The position numbers and the translations under genes were made by a program. From contig NZ_AP022590.1 in assembly GCF_010731775.1 (NCBI RefSeq), positions 806,001-870,000 on the forward strand: a DNA stretch of 64,000 nucleotides. Direction: 5' to 3'. This DNA comes from Mycobacterium mantenii (GTDB lineage: Bacteria; Actinomycetota; Actinomycetes; Mycobacteriales; Mycobacteriaceae). Position 1 is the stretch's first letter. Every line of letters starts with the position of its first letter. The notes beneath the pieces are model-generated. The model did no database searches and was not told the origin of the DNA. It saw nothing but the letters and a program-made list of their open reading frames with translations. Of this stretch, positions 16,907 to 26,402 are shown one piece after another.

Positions 16907-17800
16907 ATGGACCCGCCGTACGGACCCGGCACTGGCGGTTTCGGCCTGGTCAGCGCGGGGGTGGTGGCCTGGCTCGCCTTGCTCGCGTCGGCGGCGATCT
17001 GGATTGCCCGGCGCGGCCGGCCGTTACGCGAGCTCTGGGAGAAGGTGTCCAACGCCGCCGTGATCGGCGAGGTGCTGACATGGGTGCGCGACCGGATCGG
17101 CGCCAGGGGGCGGGCACTGGCCCGTCGGTTGCCCCCGAGCGAGGTCGCCGGTGTCGCACTGCTTTTCGGGCTGGTCATGGTCGTGGCGCTGGCGGTCGGC
17201 TTCACCGAAGTGCTCGATGACGTGCTCGAGGGCGACGGCATCGCCGCCATCGACCACCCGATGACCAGGTGGCTTGCGACCCACCGTGATCTCTGGCTGA
17301 CGACGGTCCTGCGGGTGGTCACCGTCGCGGGCGGGCCCCTGTTTCTGGTGACGCTCGCCCTCCCGATTTCCGTTGCGGCCGGCTGGCGGTGCCGGTCGTG
17401 GCGGCCGGTGGTGCTCGCCGTGGTGTGTGGCGGTGGAGTTCCACTGGTGCTCTTCACCGCCAAAGCCCTGGTGGGCCGGAACCGCCCGCCCCTGCCGTTC
17501 GCCCTTGTCGACGCGGACGGCTATTCGTTTCCCTCGGGACACGCGACGGGCACCGCCGCGATCATGGTCATCTCCGCGTGGATGTTGACCCGCTGGCTGA
17601 TCCCCTGGTGGACCGGACGGGTGACGGTGTGGGCCATCGCGGTCGGCGCGGCGTCCGTGGTCGGGTTCTCGCGTGTCTATCTGGGAGTCCATTACGTCAG
17701 CGATGTGCTGTCCGGCTGGATGCTGGGCATGGCCTGGGCCGGCGCCGTCATGCTCGTTGGATCCTGGTGGGACAACACCCGGCGTGCAGGCGTCCGGTGA
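16907..17800 (+). CDS. PAP2-family membrane phosphatase
   Basis: A 297-residue polytopic membrane protein with all three lipid-phosphatase motifs: K186-x6-R193-P194, PSGH at 209-212, and SR-x5-H262-x3-D266. The first hydrophobic segment is near residues 14-34, and a cluster of further segments starts near residue 80. Likely substrates are lipid phosphates or undecaprenyl pyrophosphate on the outer face of the membrane. The ATG 16907 lacks a good ribosome-binding site, so translation may be coupled to ilvA, which ends 18 bp upstream. There is no M. tuberculosis gene at this position. Confidence 0.9.
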   Translation: MDPPYGPGTGGFGLVSAGVVAWLALLASAAIWIARRGRPLRELWEKVSNAAVIGEVLTWVRDRIGARGRALARRLPPSEVAGVALLFGLVMVVALAVGFTEVLDDVLEGDGIAAIDHPMTRWLATHRDLWLTTVLRVVTVAGGPLFLVTLALPISVAAGWRCRSWRPVVLAVVCGGGVPLVLFTAKALVGRNRPPLPFALVDADGYSFPSGHATGTAAIMVISAWMLTRWLIPWWTGRVTVWAIAVGAASVVGFSRVYLGVHYVSDVLSGWMLGMAWAGAVMLVGSWWDNTRRAGVR

Positions 17801-17827
17801 CCCGATGCCCCGTGAGCATCGTGTTGT

Positions 17828-18499
17828 TCAGCGCCGGCTTTCCCCTAGGTACGCCGGCACCGGAGTGCCGGGAGTCAGGTCGTCGGCCGGCACCGGGCTT
17901 CCGGCCGTCAGGCTCAGCGGCACCACGCCCGCCCAGTGGTGCAGCGGAAGGTCCTCCGGATCGTCGGCCGGGGGACCGCTGCGCACCTTCGCCGAGACCT
18001 CGACGAGGTCGAGCGCGAGCACCCCGGTCGCGGCGAGCTCGCGGGCATCGGGGGCCCGGCAGTCCGCGGCGCGCCCCGGCGCGATGTGGTCGAGCAGGCA
18101 GTTCAGCCCCCGTGACTTCTCGGCCGGATCGTCGACGACGCGCGCCTCACCGAACACGACGACCGAGCGGAAGTTGACCGAGTGGTGCATCGCGGACCGT
18201 GCCAGCACCAGGCCGTCCAGCAGGGTGACGGTGACGCAGACCGGAAGGCCCGCCCCCGATGCCTCGGCCGCCCTGGCCGCCAGCAGCGGGCCGCTGCCGG
18301 TGGAACCGTGCAGGTAGAGCGTCTCGTCGAGCCGGGCGTGCGTCGTGGGCAACACCACCGGCCGGTCGGCGTTGAGGTATCCCAGATGGCAGATCAGCGC
18401 CTCGTCGAGGATGTCGTGCACGGCGCGGCGGTCGTAGCGAGCGCGCTCCCGGTAGCGGGTCGGGGTGGTGCGTGCTGTCGGCTGGTATGCGGTGTCCAT
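17828..18499 (-). CDS. Pyridoxamine 5'-phosphate oxidase-related flavin-binding protein
   Basis: A 223-residue split-barrel protein of the Pyridox_ox_2 type. Recognisable features are the N-terminal RYDRRAVHDILDEALICHLGY, the flavin-binding LYLHGSTGSGPL and the later SAMHHSVNFRSVVVFGEARVV. Relatives bind FMN and are often paired with MocR-like regulators. The ATG 18499 is separated by only 41 bp from the divergent MocR gene, implying direct control by it. The reaction is unknown; true pyridoxamine-phosphate oxidase activity is not implied by the name. Confidence 0.9.
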   Translation of the reverse strand: MDTAYQPTARTTPTRYRERARYDRRAVHDILDEALICHLGYLNADRPVVLPTTHARLDETLYLHGSTGSGPLLAARAAEASGAGLPVCVTVTLLDGLVLARSAMHHSVNFRSVVVFGEARVVDDPAEKSRGLNCLLDHIAPGRAADCRAPDARELAATGVLALDLVEVSAKVRSGPPADDPEDLPLHHWAGVVPLSLTAGSPVPADDLTPGTPVPAYLGESRR

Positions 18500-18517
18500 C
18501 GGAATTGCCCTTTAGTT

Positions 18518-18533
18518 TGTCCTAGAACATAAT
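18518..18533 (+). promoter_or_regulatory. MocR/PPOX divergent promoter with dyad
   Basis: TGTCCTAGAACA (18518-18529) is a near-perfect palindrome (one mismatched pair) overlapping a -10-like CATAAT at 18528-18533. That box is seven bases from the GTG at 18541, so the mocR-like mRNA is probably leaderless. The dyad could be the site through which the regulator controls both genes. Confidence 0.45.
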
Positions 18534-18540
18534 CAGTTGC

Positions 18541-19869
18541 GTGCCAGTACAAAACAGCATAACCGGAACGGGCGCGGAATCCATAGCCGCCAGCATCGAG
18601 GCGGCGATCTCGGCCGGCACCCTGGAGCCCGGTGACGCGCTCCCGCCGGTGCGGGAGCTGGCCGGCCAGCTCGGCGTGAACGCCAACACCGCGGCCGCGG
18701 CCTACCGCCTGCTCCGTCACCGCGGGGCCGTCGAAACCGGCGGCCGGCGCGGCACCCGGGTGCGCCAGCGCCCGGCGACCACCCCGCGCTCGCTACTCGG
18801 CCTCGACGTGCCCGCCGGCGTCCGCGACCTGTCGACCGGAAACCCGTGCGCGGACATGTTGCCCATCGCGCGCGTCTCGCTGCCCGCGTGGGGCGAGGGC
18901 CGGCCGGTGCTCTACGGCGAGCCCGCCCTTTCGCCGGCGCTGGGGGACTTCGCCCGCCGTGCGCTGTCCGCGGACGGGATCCCCGCCGATCACCTGGCGG
19001 TGACCAGCGGTGCGCTGGACGGCATCGAACGCGCGCTCACCGCGCATCTGCGCCCGGGCGATCGCGTCGCGGTCGAGGATCCGGGCTGGGCCAATCTCCT
19101 CGATCTCCTTGCCGCACTGGGGCTTTCGGCCGTACCAGTGCGGGTCGACGACGACGGCCCGCTGACCGCCGACCTGTCTAGGGCGCTGGGGAGCGGGGTA
19201 CGTGCGCTGGTGCTCACCAACCGCGCGCAAAACCCCACGGGCGCAGCGCTTTCGGCGGATCGCGCCGAGGCGCTGCGTGAGCTGCTGGTGCGGCGGGCCG
19301 ACGATCTGCTGCTGGTCGAAGACGACCACTGCGCGGGCATTGCCGGTGCGTCGCTGCACACCCTGGCCGGTGCCACCACCCATTGGGCGTTCGTGCGCTC
19401 GGCGTCCAAGGCCTACGGCGCGGATCTGCGGGTGGCCGTCCTCGCGGGTGACCAGCGCACCGTCGAGCGGGTGCACGGCCGGTTGCGGCTCGGACCGGGC
19501 TGGGTGAGCCACATCCTGCAGCGGCTCGCCGTCGGCCTGTGGTCCGACCGGGCGGCGGCCGAGCTGGTCGCGACGGCCGAGCGGCACTACGCCATCAGTC
19601 GTCAACGGCTATGCGGCGCCCTGGCCGAAGGCGGTCTGCCGGCGCACGGGCGCTCCGGGCTCAACGTGTGGGTTCCGGTTCCCGACGAGGCGGTCGCGGT
19701 TTCCCGGCTGCTGGGCGCGGGCTGGGCGGTGGCGCCGGGCAGCCGGTTTCGGATGAACACGCCGGCCGGCATTCGCATCACGATCTCCGACCTGACCCCC
19801 GACGAGATCGAACCGCTCGCCGACGCGGTCGCCCGGGCGGTGCACCCCGCCGGCCGGGCCATCGTGTAG
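18541..19869 (+). CDS. MocR/PdxR-type GntR-aminotransferase regulator
   Basis: A 442-residue fusion. Residues about 10-75 form a GntR winged helix (GDALPPVRELAGQLGVNANTAAAAYRLL) and the rest is a fold-type I aminotransferase-like domain. The PLP-binding Lys is K290 in SASKAYGADLR; the upstream NPTG-containing cofactor block is QNPTGAAL. MocR proteins sense PLP or amino acids and usually control a divergent neighbour, here the PPOX-family gene. The start is GTG 18541, chosen because it precedes the GntR helix by the usual distance and sits right after a -10 box. Confidence 0.92.
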   Translation: MPVQNSITGTGAESIAASIEAAISAGTLEPGDALPPVRELAGQLGVNANTAAAAYRLLRHRGAVETGGRRGTRVRQRPATTPRSLLGLDVPAGVRDLSTGNPCADMLPIARVSLPAWGEGRPVLYGEPALSPALGDFARRALSADGIPADHLAVTSGALDGIERALTAHLRPGDRVAVEDPGWANLLDLLAALGLSAVPVRVDDDGPLTADLSRALGSGVRALVLTNRAQNPTGAALSADRAEALRELLVRRADDLLLVEDDHCAGIAGASLHTLAGATTHWAFVRSASKAYGADLRVAVLAGDQRTVERVHGRLRLGPGWVSHILQRLAVGLWSDRAAAELVATAERHYAISRQRLCGALAEGGLPAHGRSGLNVWVPVPDEAVAVSRLLGAGWAVAPGSRFRMNTPAGIRITISDLTPDEIEPLADAVARAVHPAGRAIV

Positions 19870-19877
19870 CCGCCGGC

Positions 19878-20066
19878 TCAGGCGCCGTCGTCGTCGGTAC
19901 CCGGCCCCGGGCCGCGCCACAACAGCTCGACGCTGGGATGCGGCGGCAGGTCGTGGCACGCGGTGCGTGGGCCCGACGCCGGGTTCGCGGCGCGGCGACC
20001 GTGCTTGCGCAGGCAGATCCGCCGCAGTGGGTGACCGAATTCAGATTGATTCATGGTCGGCATCAT
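19878..20066 (-). CDS. Small Arg/Pro-rich hypothetical protein after treZ
   Basis: A 62-residue frame (58 if ATG 20054 is used) containing RRICLRKHGRR and an acidic GTDDDGA end. It fills the space between the treZ stop (20112) and the stop of the convergent mocR gene, 8 bp away, on the same strand as the tre genes. No family is recognised and no ribosome-binding site stands out. It could be a real tail gene of the trehalose operon or a chance frame. Confidence 0.35.
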   Translation of the reverse strand: MMPTMNQSEFGHPLRRICLRKHGRRAANPASGPRTACHDLPPHPSVELLWRGPGPGTDDDGA

Positions 20067-20111
20067 CGGGGGTAAGCCCGTCGGGCCGCCAATCAGTTAT
20101 CCACAGGCCGC

Positions 20112-21842
20112 TCAGGCCGACAGGATGGCGAACGAATGGCCTTGCAGCACAGTGCCGTCGCCGTCGACCGTCGGATCGTCCCAGGCCAGCACCACCTCCC
20201 CGCTGACCGGGATCCGCACCGGCTCGGCGCCGAGGTTGCACACGATGCGTAACCGGCCGCGCGAGACGGTGATCCAGCGTTCGTCCTCGTCGTAGTCGAC
20301 CGTGAGGTGGTCCAGCCACGGATCGGCCATGTCGGGGTGGGCGCGGCGCAGCGCGATCAGATCGCGGTACACGCGGTGCAGCCGGGCGTGTTCGCCGGTG
20401 TCGACCTCGCTCCAGTTCAGTTTGGAGCGCGCGAATGTCCGGGGGTCCTGCGGGTCGGGGATCTCGTTGGCGTCCCAGCCGTGTTCGGCGAACTCGGCCT
20501 TGCGCCCCTCGGCGGTGGCCCGGGCCAGTTCCGGTTCGGGGTGGGAGCTGAAGAACTGGAACGGGGTCGAGGCCGAATATTCCTCGCCCATGAAAAGCAT
20601 GGTGGTGTAAGGAGATCCGAGCACCAGCGCCGCCTTGATGGCCAGCTGGCCGCCGGTCAGGTTCTGCGACGGGCGATCTCCCAGAGCCCGGTTGCCGACC
20701 TGATCGTGCGTGCAGGTGTAGGCCACCAGCCGGGTGGCGGGGATGCCGGATCTCTCGCTGGTGTCCAGCGGCCGCCCATGGCGGCGGTGCCGGAACGACG
20801 AATAGGTGGCGGCGTGGAAGAAGCCGTGGCGCAGCGTCTGCGCCAGGGTGGCCAGGCTGCCGAAGTCGCCGTAGTAACCCTGACGCTCGCCGGACACCGC
20901 GGTGTGGATGGCGTGATGAATGTCGTCGGCCCATTGCCCGGTCAGACCGTAGCCACCGCGATCGCGCGGGGTGATCAGCCGAGGGTCGTTCAGGTCGCTC
21001 TCGGCGATCAGCGACAGCGGGCGCCCCAACTGCTGTGCCAGCCAATCCGTTTCGGTGGCCAGCTCCTCGAGGATGTGGATCGCTGTGGTGTCCACCAGCG
21101 CGTGGACCGCGTCCAGCCGTAGGCCGTCGGCATGGAAATCGCGCATCCAGCGCAGCGCGCACCCGATGATGTAGCGGCGCACCTCGTCGGAATCGGCGTC
21201 GGCGATGTTGATGCCTTCACCCCACGGGTTGCTCGCCGACGACAGGTAGGGCCCGTATCGCGGTAGGTAGTTGCCCGACGGGCCGAGGTGATTGAAGACC
21301 GCGTCGATCAGCACGCCCAAACCCTTGGCGTGGCAGGCGTCGACGAAGCGCACCAGGCCATCGGGTCCACCGTAGGGCTCGTGCACGCTGTACCACAGCA
21401 CACCGTCGTATCCCCAACCGTGAGTACCGGCAAAGGAATTCACCGGCATCAGCTCGACGAAGTCCACGCCGAGATCGACCAGATAGTCCAGCTTCTCGAT
21501 CGCGGAATCGAAGGTGCCGGCCTCGGTGAACGTACCCGGGTGCAGCTCGTAGATCACCGCGCCCTCGACCGCGCGGCCGGTCCAGGCCGAATCGGTCCAC
21601 GTCGCGGCGCCCGGATCCCACAATTGCGAGCGCTCGTGCACACCCTCGGGCTGACGGGCCGAGCGCGGGTCGGGCAACACTGTGGGGTCGTCGTCGAGCA
21701 GATAGCCGTAGCGGGCGTCCGGCCCGGTGTCCACGGTGGCGTGCCACCAGCCGTCATCCGAGCGCGTCATGGCGTGCGCCCGGCCGTCGACGTCGAGCCG
21801 AACCAGCGCCGGTTTGGGTGCCCAGACCCGGAACTCAGTCAT
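20112..21842 (-). CDS. treZ: Malto-oligosyltrehalose trehalohydrolase (TreZ)
   Basis: A 576-residue GH13 enzyme that releases trehalose from maltooligosyl-trehalose made by TreY, the last step of the glycogen-to-trehalose (TreX-TreY-TreZ) route. An N-terminal CBM48-like domain (TEFRVWAPKPALVRLDVDG) precedes the barrel. The nucleophile D244 (GLRLDAVH) and acid/base E281 (IAESDLND) are present, and the transition-state Asp lies in YTCTHDQVGN. It is orthologous to Rv1562c (580 aa). The ATG 21842 overlaps the treY stop by 8 bases. Confidence 0.97.
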   Translation of the reverse strand: MTEFRVWAPKPALVRLDVDGRAHAMTRSDDGWWHATVDTGPDARYGYLLDDDPTVLPDPRSARQPEGVHERSQLWDPGAATWTDSAWTGRAVEGAVIYELHPGTFTEAGTFDSAIEKLDYLVDLGVDFVELMPVNSFAGTHGWGYDGVLWYSVHEPYGGPDGLVRFVDACHAKGLGVLIDAVFNHLGPSGNYLPRYGPYLSSASNPWGEGINIADADSDEVRRYIIGCALRWMRDFHADGLRLDAVHALVDTTAIHILEELATETDWLAQQLGRPLSLIAESDLNDPRLITPRDRGGYGLTGQWADDIHHAIHTAVSGERQGYYGDFGSLATLAQTLRHGFFHAATYSSFRHRRHGRPLDTSERSGIPATRLVAYTCTHDQVGNRALGDRPSQNLTGGQLAIKAALVLGSPYTTMLFMGEEYSASTPFQFFSSHPEPELARATAEGRKAEFAEHGWDANEIPDPQDPRTFARSKLNWSEVDTGEHARLHRVYRDLIALRRAHPDMADPWLDHLTVDYDEDERWITVSRGRLRIVCNLGAEPVRIPVSGEVVLAWDDPTVDGDGTVLQGHSFAILSA

Positions 21843-24135
21843 GGTGGCGCTCCAGCAGGACGACGGGCAGGTCGGCGAACAATTGGGCCGCCGACGTCGG
21901 ACCGTCGGCGATCACCCCGGTGAGCGCGTCCTTCCAGGTCCCGTTGGGGAGCGGTAAAACCGTGTTGCCCCAGCCTTTTTCGGTTAGTCGCACCGTCCAG
22001 CGGGTCACCGCCACCACGATGTCCTCGCCCCGGCGGAAGGCCAGCACGTGATCGCTGGCATCGCCGTTGGCCAGTACCGGGACGTAGTCGCCGTGCAGGA
22101 AGGTGTCCGGATGCTGACGGCGCACACGCAGCGCCGTGGTGACGACCCGGATCTTCGGATGTTCCAACGCCCGCAGGGCGGCGCGCCGGGCGGCGTAATC
22201 GACGGCACGGCGATTGTCCGGGTCGACCAGGCTGTCGTCCCACAGTTCGGTGCCCTGGTACACATCCGGAATCCCGGGCACCGTCAGCGCCAGCAGCTTC
22301 TGGGCCAGCGAGTCGCTGGCGGCATGCGGATTGAGTTGGGCGACAAGCTCGGTCAGCTGGCCGGCGACCGGGCCGTCGAGCACGGTATCCAGCCACCGGT
22401 GCACCGATTCCTCGAACGCGGCGTCCGGGTCGTTCCACGAGGTGTGCCAGGCGGCTTCCCGGGTGGCCTTCTCGGTGTAGCCGTGCAGGCGGTCGCGCAG
22501 CTCGGCGGTGACCTCGCCGTCGACCGGCCATACGCCGAAGATATTCTGCCACAGGAATTGTCCGGTTGCCGGATCGGGGGAGGGCGCGGCGATCTCCCAG
22601 CGGGCCAGGAACTCGGTCCACAGCGACGGCACCTGCGACAGCACCGAGATCCGGGCCCGCACGTCCTCGCCGCGCTTGGTGTCATGAGTGGTCAGCGTCG
22701 TCATCGTCTGCGACCACAGCCGGGCGCGAGTGGCGGCACTGTGGTGAAATTCGGCCGCACCGACACCGAAGCGGTGCGGCTCGCCGCCCACCTCGTTCAG
22801 CGAAACCAGCCGGGCGTCACGGTAGAACAGGCAGTCCTCGACCGCCTTGGCGGTGACGGCCCCGCAGAGCTGCTGCAGCCGGGTGGCCGGCTCCCCGCCG
22901 CGGGCCAGGGCCGCGGCCAGCACCTGCAGCGCCGGACCCAATTGCGGCGCGGCCGACTCGGTTTCGGCCAGCGCGGTGGGCAGCAGCGCGACCAGGCCGG
23001 GATAATCGCAGCGGTAGACCCCGATGTGGGTGAGCAGCGCGGCTACTGCCTCGGGCAGCTGCGGGTGATCGACGCCGGCCGCCGCGACGATGCTGCGGCG
23101 CAGCCTGCGCAGCTCGCTGACCAGCGTGTCGGTGGCCGAACGAATCTTGAGTTCCGTCAGCATCTCCGGCATCGCCTGGTAGTCCACCCCGGCGGATTCC
23201 ACCAGCGCGGTCAGCGCGGGGGCGCCCTTCGGATCCACCAGAACGCCGCCGATTTCGCGCAACGCGTCATAACCCGTGGTGCCGTCGACCGGCAGGGTGG
23301 GCTCGAGCGCCTCGTCGACGGCCAGGATCTTCTCGATCACGATCCAGGCCGCCGGACCGGTCAGCTCGCGCAGCCAGGCCAGGTACCCGCACGGATCGGA
23401 CAGGCCGTCGGGATGGTCGATGCGGATGCCGTCGACGAGTCCCTCGGCGAACCACCGGCCGACTTCGGCGTGGGTGGCGTCGAAGACCGCGCGATCCTCC
23501 TGACGCAACCCGGCCAGCGAGGTGATCGAGAAGAAGCGGCGGTAGCCGCACACGCCGTTTCGCCAGCCCACCAGCCGGTAGTGCTGGCGGTCGTGCACCT
23601 CGGGACCGGTGCCCCCCGCGGTGCCGGGCGCGATCGGCAGCGCCAGATCGCCAAGTCGCAACAGGTCCCCGTCGACGGTGAGGTCGGCGGCGTCGTCGTC
23701 GGAGCCCAGCACCGGCAGCACGATGCGGCCCTCGTCGTCGAGGTCCCAGTCGATGTCGAAATACGTTGCGTAGGGCGAAGAACGGCCGTTGCGCAGCACG
23801 TCCCACCACCACGGGTTCTGCTGGGGCACATCGATGCCCACATGGTTGGGCACGATGTCGACGACCAGCCCCATGCCGCGCTCTCGGGCCGCCGCCGACA
23901 GCCGCGCCAGGCCGTCGGCGCCGCCGATCTCGGGGGAGACCGTCGTGGGGTCGGTGACGTCGTAGCCGTGACTCGATCCGGCGGCCGCGGTCATGATCGG
24001 GGACAGGTACAGGTGCGACACCCCGAAGTCGTTCAAGTAGTCCAACAGGTTTTCCGCGTCGGCGAAGGTGAACGCGAACCCACTGGATTCACCACGCAGT
24101 TGCAGCCGATAGGTGGAGATGACGGGTAAGGCCAT
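21835..24135 (-). CDS. treY: Malto-oligosyltrehalose synthase (TreY)
   Basis: A 766-residue GH13 intramolecular transglucosidase that turns the reducing-end alpha-1,4 bond of a maltodextrin into an alpha-1,1 bond. N-terminal STYRLQL and HLYLSPIM, the VDIVPNHVG block, the DGIRIDHPDGL nucleophile block and the TTHDTKRGEDVRAR block are typical. The length matches Rv1563c (765 aa). The ATG 24135 is 3 bp after the treX stop and its own stop lies inside treZ, so the three genes are one translational unit. Confidence 0.97.
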   Translation of the reverse strand: MALPVISTYRLQLRGESSGFAFTFADAENLLDYLNDFGVSHLYLSPIMTAAAGSSHGYDVTDPTTVSPEIGGADGLARLSAAARERGMGLVVDIVPNHVGIDVPQQNPWWWDVLRNGRSSPYATYFDIDWDLDDEGRIVLPVLGSDDDAADLTVDGDLLRLGDLALPIAPGTAGGTGPEVHDRQHYRLVGWRNGVCGYRRFFSITSLAGLRQEDRAVFDATHAEVGRWFAEGLVDGIRIDHPDGLSDPCGYLAWLRELTGPAAWIVIEKILAVDEALEPTLPVDGTTGYDALREIGGVLVDPKGAPALTALVESAGVDYQAMPEMLTELKIRSATDTLVSELRRLRRSIVAAAGVDHPQLPEAVAALLTHIGVYRCDYPGLVALLPTALAETESAAPQLGPALQVLAAALARGGEPATRLQQLCGAVTAKAVEDCLFYRDARLVSLNEVGGEPHRFGVGAAEFHHSAATRARLWSQTMTTLTTHDTKRGEDVRARISVLSQVPSLWTEFLARWEIAAPSPDPATGQFLWQNIFGVWPVDGEVTAELRDRLHGYTEKATREAAWHTSWNDPDAAFEESVHRWLDTVLDGPVAGQLTELVAQLNPHAASDSLAQKLLALTVPGIPDVYQGTELWDDSLVDPDNRRAVDYAARRAALRALEHPKIRVVTTALRVRRQHPDTFLHGDYVPVLANGDASDHVLAFRRGEDIVVAVTRWTVRLTEKGWGNTVLPLPNGTWKDALTGVIADGPTSAAQLFADLPVVLLERHHD

Positions 24136-24138
24136 GCG

Positions 24139-26340
24139 TCACTGCGTCTTACGCAGGACCAGCAGCGAGCGTGACGGCAGTGACACCTTCTCTTCGGCGG
24201 TCACCACCTGATCAGCCCCCTCTTTGCGACCCGTCGGTTCGTTGGTGTCCAGTTCCACGGTCCACTCTTTCGCATAGTCGCTGTTTGGCGTCACGAACTG
24301 CACCGGATCCTCACCGGCGTTGAAACACAACAGGAACGAGTCGTCGACCACCCGCTCGCCGCGGGCGTTCGGCGCGGTGATGGCGTCGCCGTTGAGGAAC
24401 ACCGCCACGCACTTGTGGATGCTTTCGCCCCAGTCCTCGTGCGTCATCTCGCGGCTACTGGGATTCAACCAGGCGATGTCGCGCACCTCGTCGCCGCTTC
24501 GGATCGGTTCGCCCTCGAAAAATCGGCGCCGACGAAACACCGGATGCCGCCTGCGCAGTGTGCTCACTTTGCGCGCGAACGCCAGCAGGTCGGCGTTCTT
24601 GTCAACCAAAGACCAATCCATCCAAGATAATTCGGAGTCCTGGCAGTACACGTTGTTGTTGCCGTTCTGCGTGCGCCCGAACTCGTCACCGTGGGCGATC
24701 ATCGGCGTGCCCTGGCTGAGCATCAGGGTCGCCCAGAAATTGCGCATCTGGCGGCAGCGCAGCTCGATGATGTCGGGGTCGTCGGTGGGGCCTTCGACGC
24801 CACAGTTCCACGATCGGTTGTGGCTTTCACCATCCCGGTTGTCCTCCCCGTTGGCCATGTTGTGTTTCTCGTTGTAGGACACCAGGTCGTTGAGCGTGAA
24901 CCCGTCGTGCGCGGTGACGAAGTTGATGCTGGCGCTGGGACGCCGACCGGTCACCTCGTACAGGTCCGACGACCCGGTCAGCCGGGAAGCGAACTCGCCC
25001 AGGGTTGCGGGCTCGCCCCGCCAGTAGTCGCGCACAGTATCGCGATACTTCCCGTTCCACTCGGTCCACAAACCCGGGAAATTCCCGACTTGGTAGCCGC
25101 CCTCGCCGACGTCCCAGGGTTCGGCGATCAATTTGACCTGGCTGACGATCGGATCCTGCTGCACCAGATCGAAGAACGCGCTCAATCGGTCGACGTCGTG
25201 CAGTTCGCGGGCCAGTGTGGCGGCCAGGTCGAAGCGGAACCCGTCCACGTGCATCTCGGTCACCCAGTAGCGCAGCGAGTCCATGATCAGCTGCAGCACG
25301 TGCGGGTGGCGCGGGTTCAGGCTGTTGCCGGTGCCGGTGTAGTCCTTGTACAACCGCAGGTCGGTGTCCATGAGCCGGTAGTACGCGGCGTTGTCGATGC
25401 CGCGGAAATTGATGGTCGGGCCGAGGTGGTTGCCCTCGGCGGTGTGGTTGTACACCACATCGAGGATCACCTCGATGCCCGCTTCGTGGAAGCTGCGCAC
25501 CATGGATTTGAACTCGGCGACGCTGGACGTGCGGTTGGCGGCGTACTCGTTGTTCGGCGCGAAGAACCCGAAAGTGTTGTAGCCCCAGTAGTTTCGCAGG
25601 CCCAAGTCCAGCAGCCGCGAATCGTGCATGAACTGGTGCACCGGCATCAGCTCGATGGCCGTGACCCGCAGCGACTTGAGGTGGTCGATGATCACCGGGT
25701 GGGCCAGGCCGGCATAGGTGCCCCGCAGCTCCCCTGGGACGCCCGGATGGGTTTGCGTCATCCCCTTGACGTGCGCCTCGTAGATGACGGTCTCGTGATA
25801 GGGGGTCAGCGGCGCGCGGTCGGATCCCCAGTCGAAGAACGGGTTGCTCACCACGCTGGTCATGGTGTGGCCCAGCGAATCGACCATCGGGGGAATCCCC
25901 GGGTCGGCGCCATCGGCGTTGGGCCCGTCGGGGTCGACGGCCTTCATGTCGTAGGAGAACAGCGCCTGGCTGAAGGTGAAGTCGCCATGAAAAGCCTTGC
26001 CGTACGGGTCCAGCAACAACTTGCTGGGGTCACAGCGGTGACCGGCGGCCGGGTCGAAGGGGCCGTAGACGCGAAAGCCGTAGCGCTGGCCCGGGGTGAT
26101 GTTGGGCAGATAGGCGTGCCAGACGAAGCCGTCCACCTCGTCCAGGGGAATCCGTGACTCGTTGCCTTGGCCGTCGATCAGGCACAGCTCGACCTTCTCG
26201 GCGATTTCGGAGAACAGCGAGAAGTTGGTTCCCGCGCCGTCGTACGAGGCGCCCAGTGGATACGGGTTTCCCGGCCACACGGTGGCGAGCTTGGGTTGGT
26301 GGTTACCGCCTGCTGCTGAAGCGGGACTGTTGGTTGACAC
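24139..26340 (-). CDS. treX: Glycogen debranching enzyme (TreX/GlgX)
   Basis: A 733-residue isoamylase-type GH13 enzyme that removes alpha-1,6 branches from glycogen and so feeds TreY and TreZ. An N-terminal CBM48 module (PGNPYPLGASYDGAGTNFSLFSE) is followed by the catalytic blocks VILDVVYNHTAEG, DGFRFDLAATL and LIAEPWD and by VTAHDGFTLND. The start is GTG 26340. No Shine-Dalgarno sequence is visible, but a TAAGGT hexamer lies six bases before it on the minus strand, consistent with a leaderless mRNA. The upstream acyltransferase ends 62 bp away. Confidence 0.96.
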   Translation of the reverse strand: MSTNSPASAAGGNHQPKLATVWPGNPYPLGASYDGAGTNFSLFSEIAEKVELCLIDGQGNESRIPLDEVDGFVWHAYLPNITPGQRYGFRVYGPFDPAAGHRCDPSKLLLDPYGKAFHGDFTFSQALFSYDMKAVDPDGPNADGADPGIPPMVDSLGHTMTSVVSNPFFDWGSDRAPLTPYHETVIYEAHVKGMTQTHPGVPGELRGTYAGLAHPVIIDHLKSLRVTAIELMPVHQFMHDSRLLDLGLRNYWGYNTFGFFAPNNEYAANRTSSVAEFKSMVRSFHEAGIEVILDVVYNHTAEGNHLGPTINFRGIDNAAYYRLMDTDLRLYKDYTGTGNSLNPRHPHVLQLIMDSLRYWVTEMHVDGFRFDLAATLARELHDVDRLSAFFDLVQQDPIVSQVKLIAEPWDVGEGGYQVGNFPGLWTEWNGKYRDTVRDYWRGEPATLGEFASRLTGSSDLYEVTGRRPSASINFVTAHDGFTLNDLVSYNEKHNMANGEDNRDGESHNRSWNCGVEGPTDDPDIIELRCRQMRNFWATLMLSQGTPMIAHGDEFGRTQNGNNNVYCQDSELSWMDWSLVDKNADLLAFARKVSTLRRRHPVFRRRRFFEGEPIRSGDEVRDIAWLNPSSREMTHEDWGESIHKCVAVFLNGDAITAPNARGERVVDDSFLLCFNAGEDPVQFVTPNSDYAKEWTVELDTNEPTGRKEGADQVVTAEEKVSLPSRSLLVLRKTQ

Positions 26341-26402
26341 CTATCGACCTTATCCGCGAGCGGTTGCGCTCACGCGGGTTAGCGGTCAGGTAGTAAGAAG
26401 GG

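Noticed and set aside
22048..24129. 693-codon plus-strand frame across treY
   Set aside because: It is the antisense shadow of treY, with no start signal or recognisable domain.
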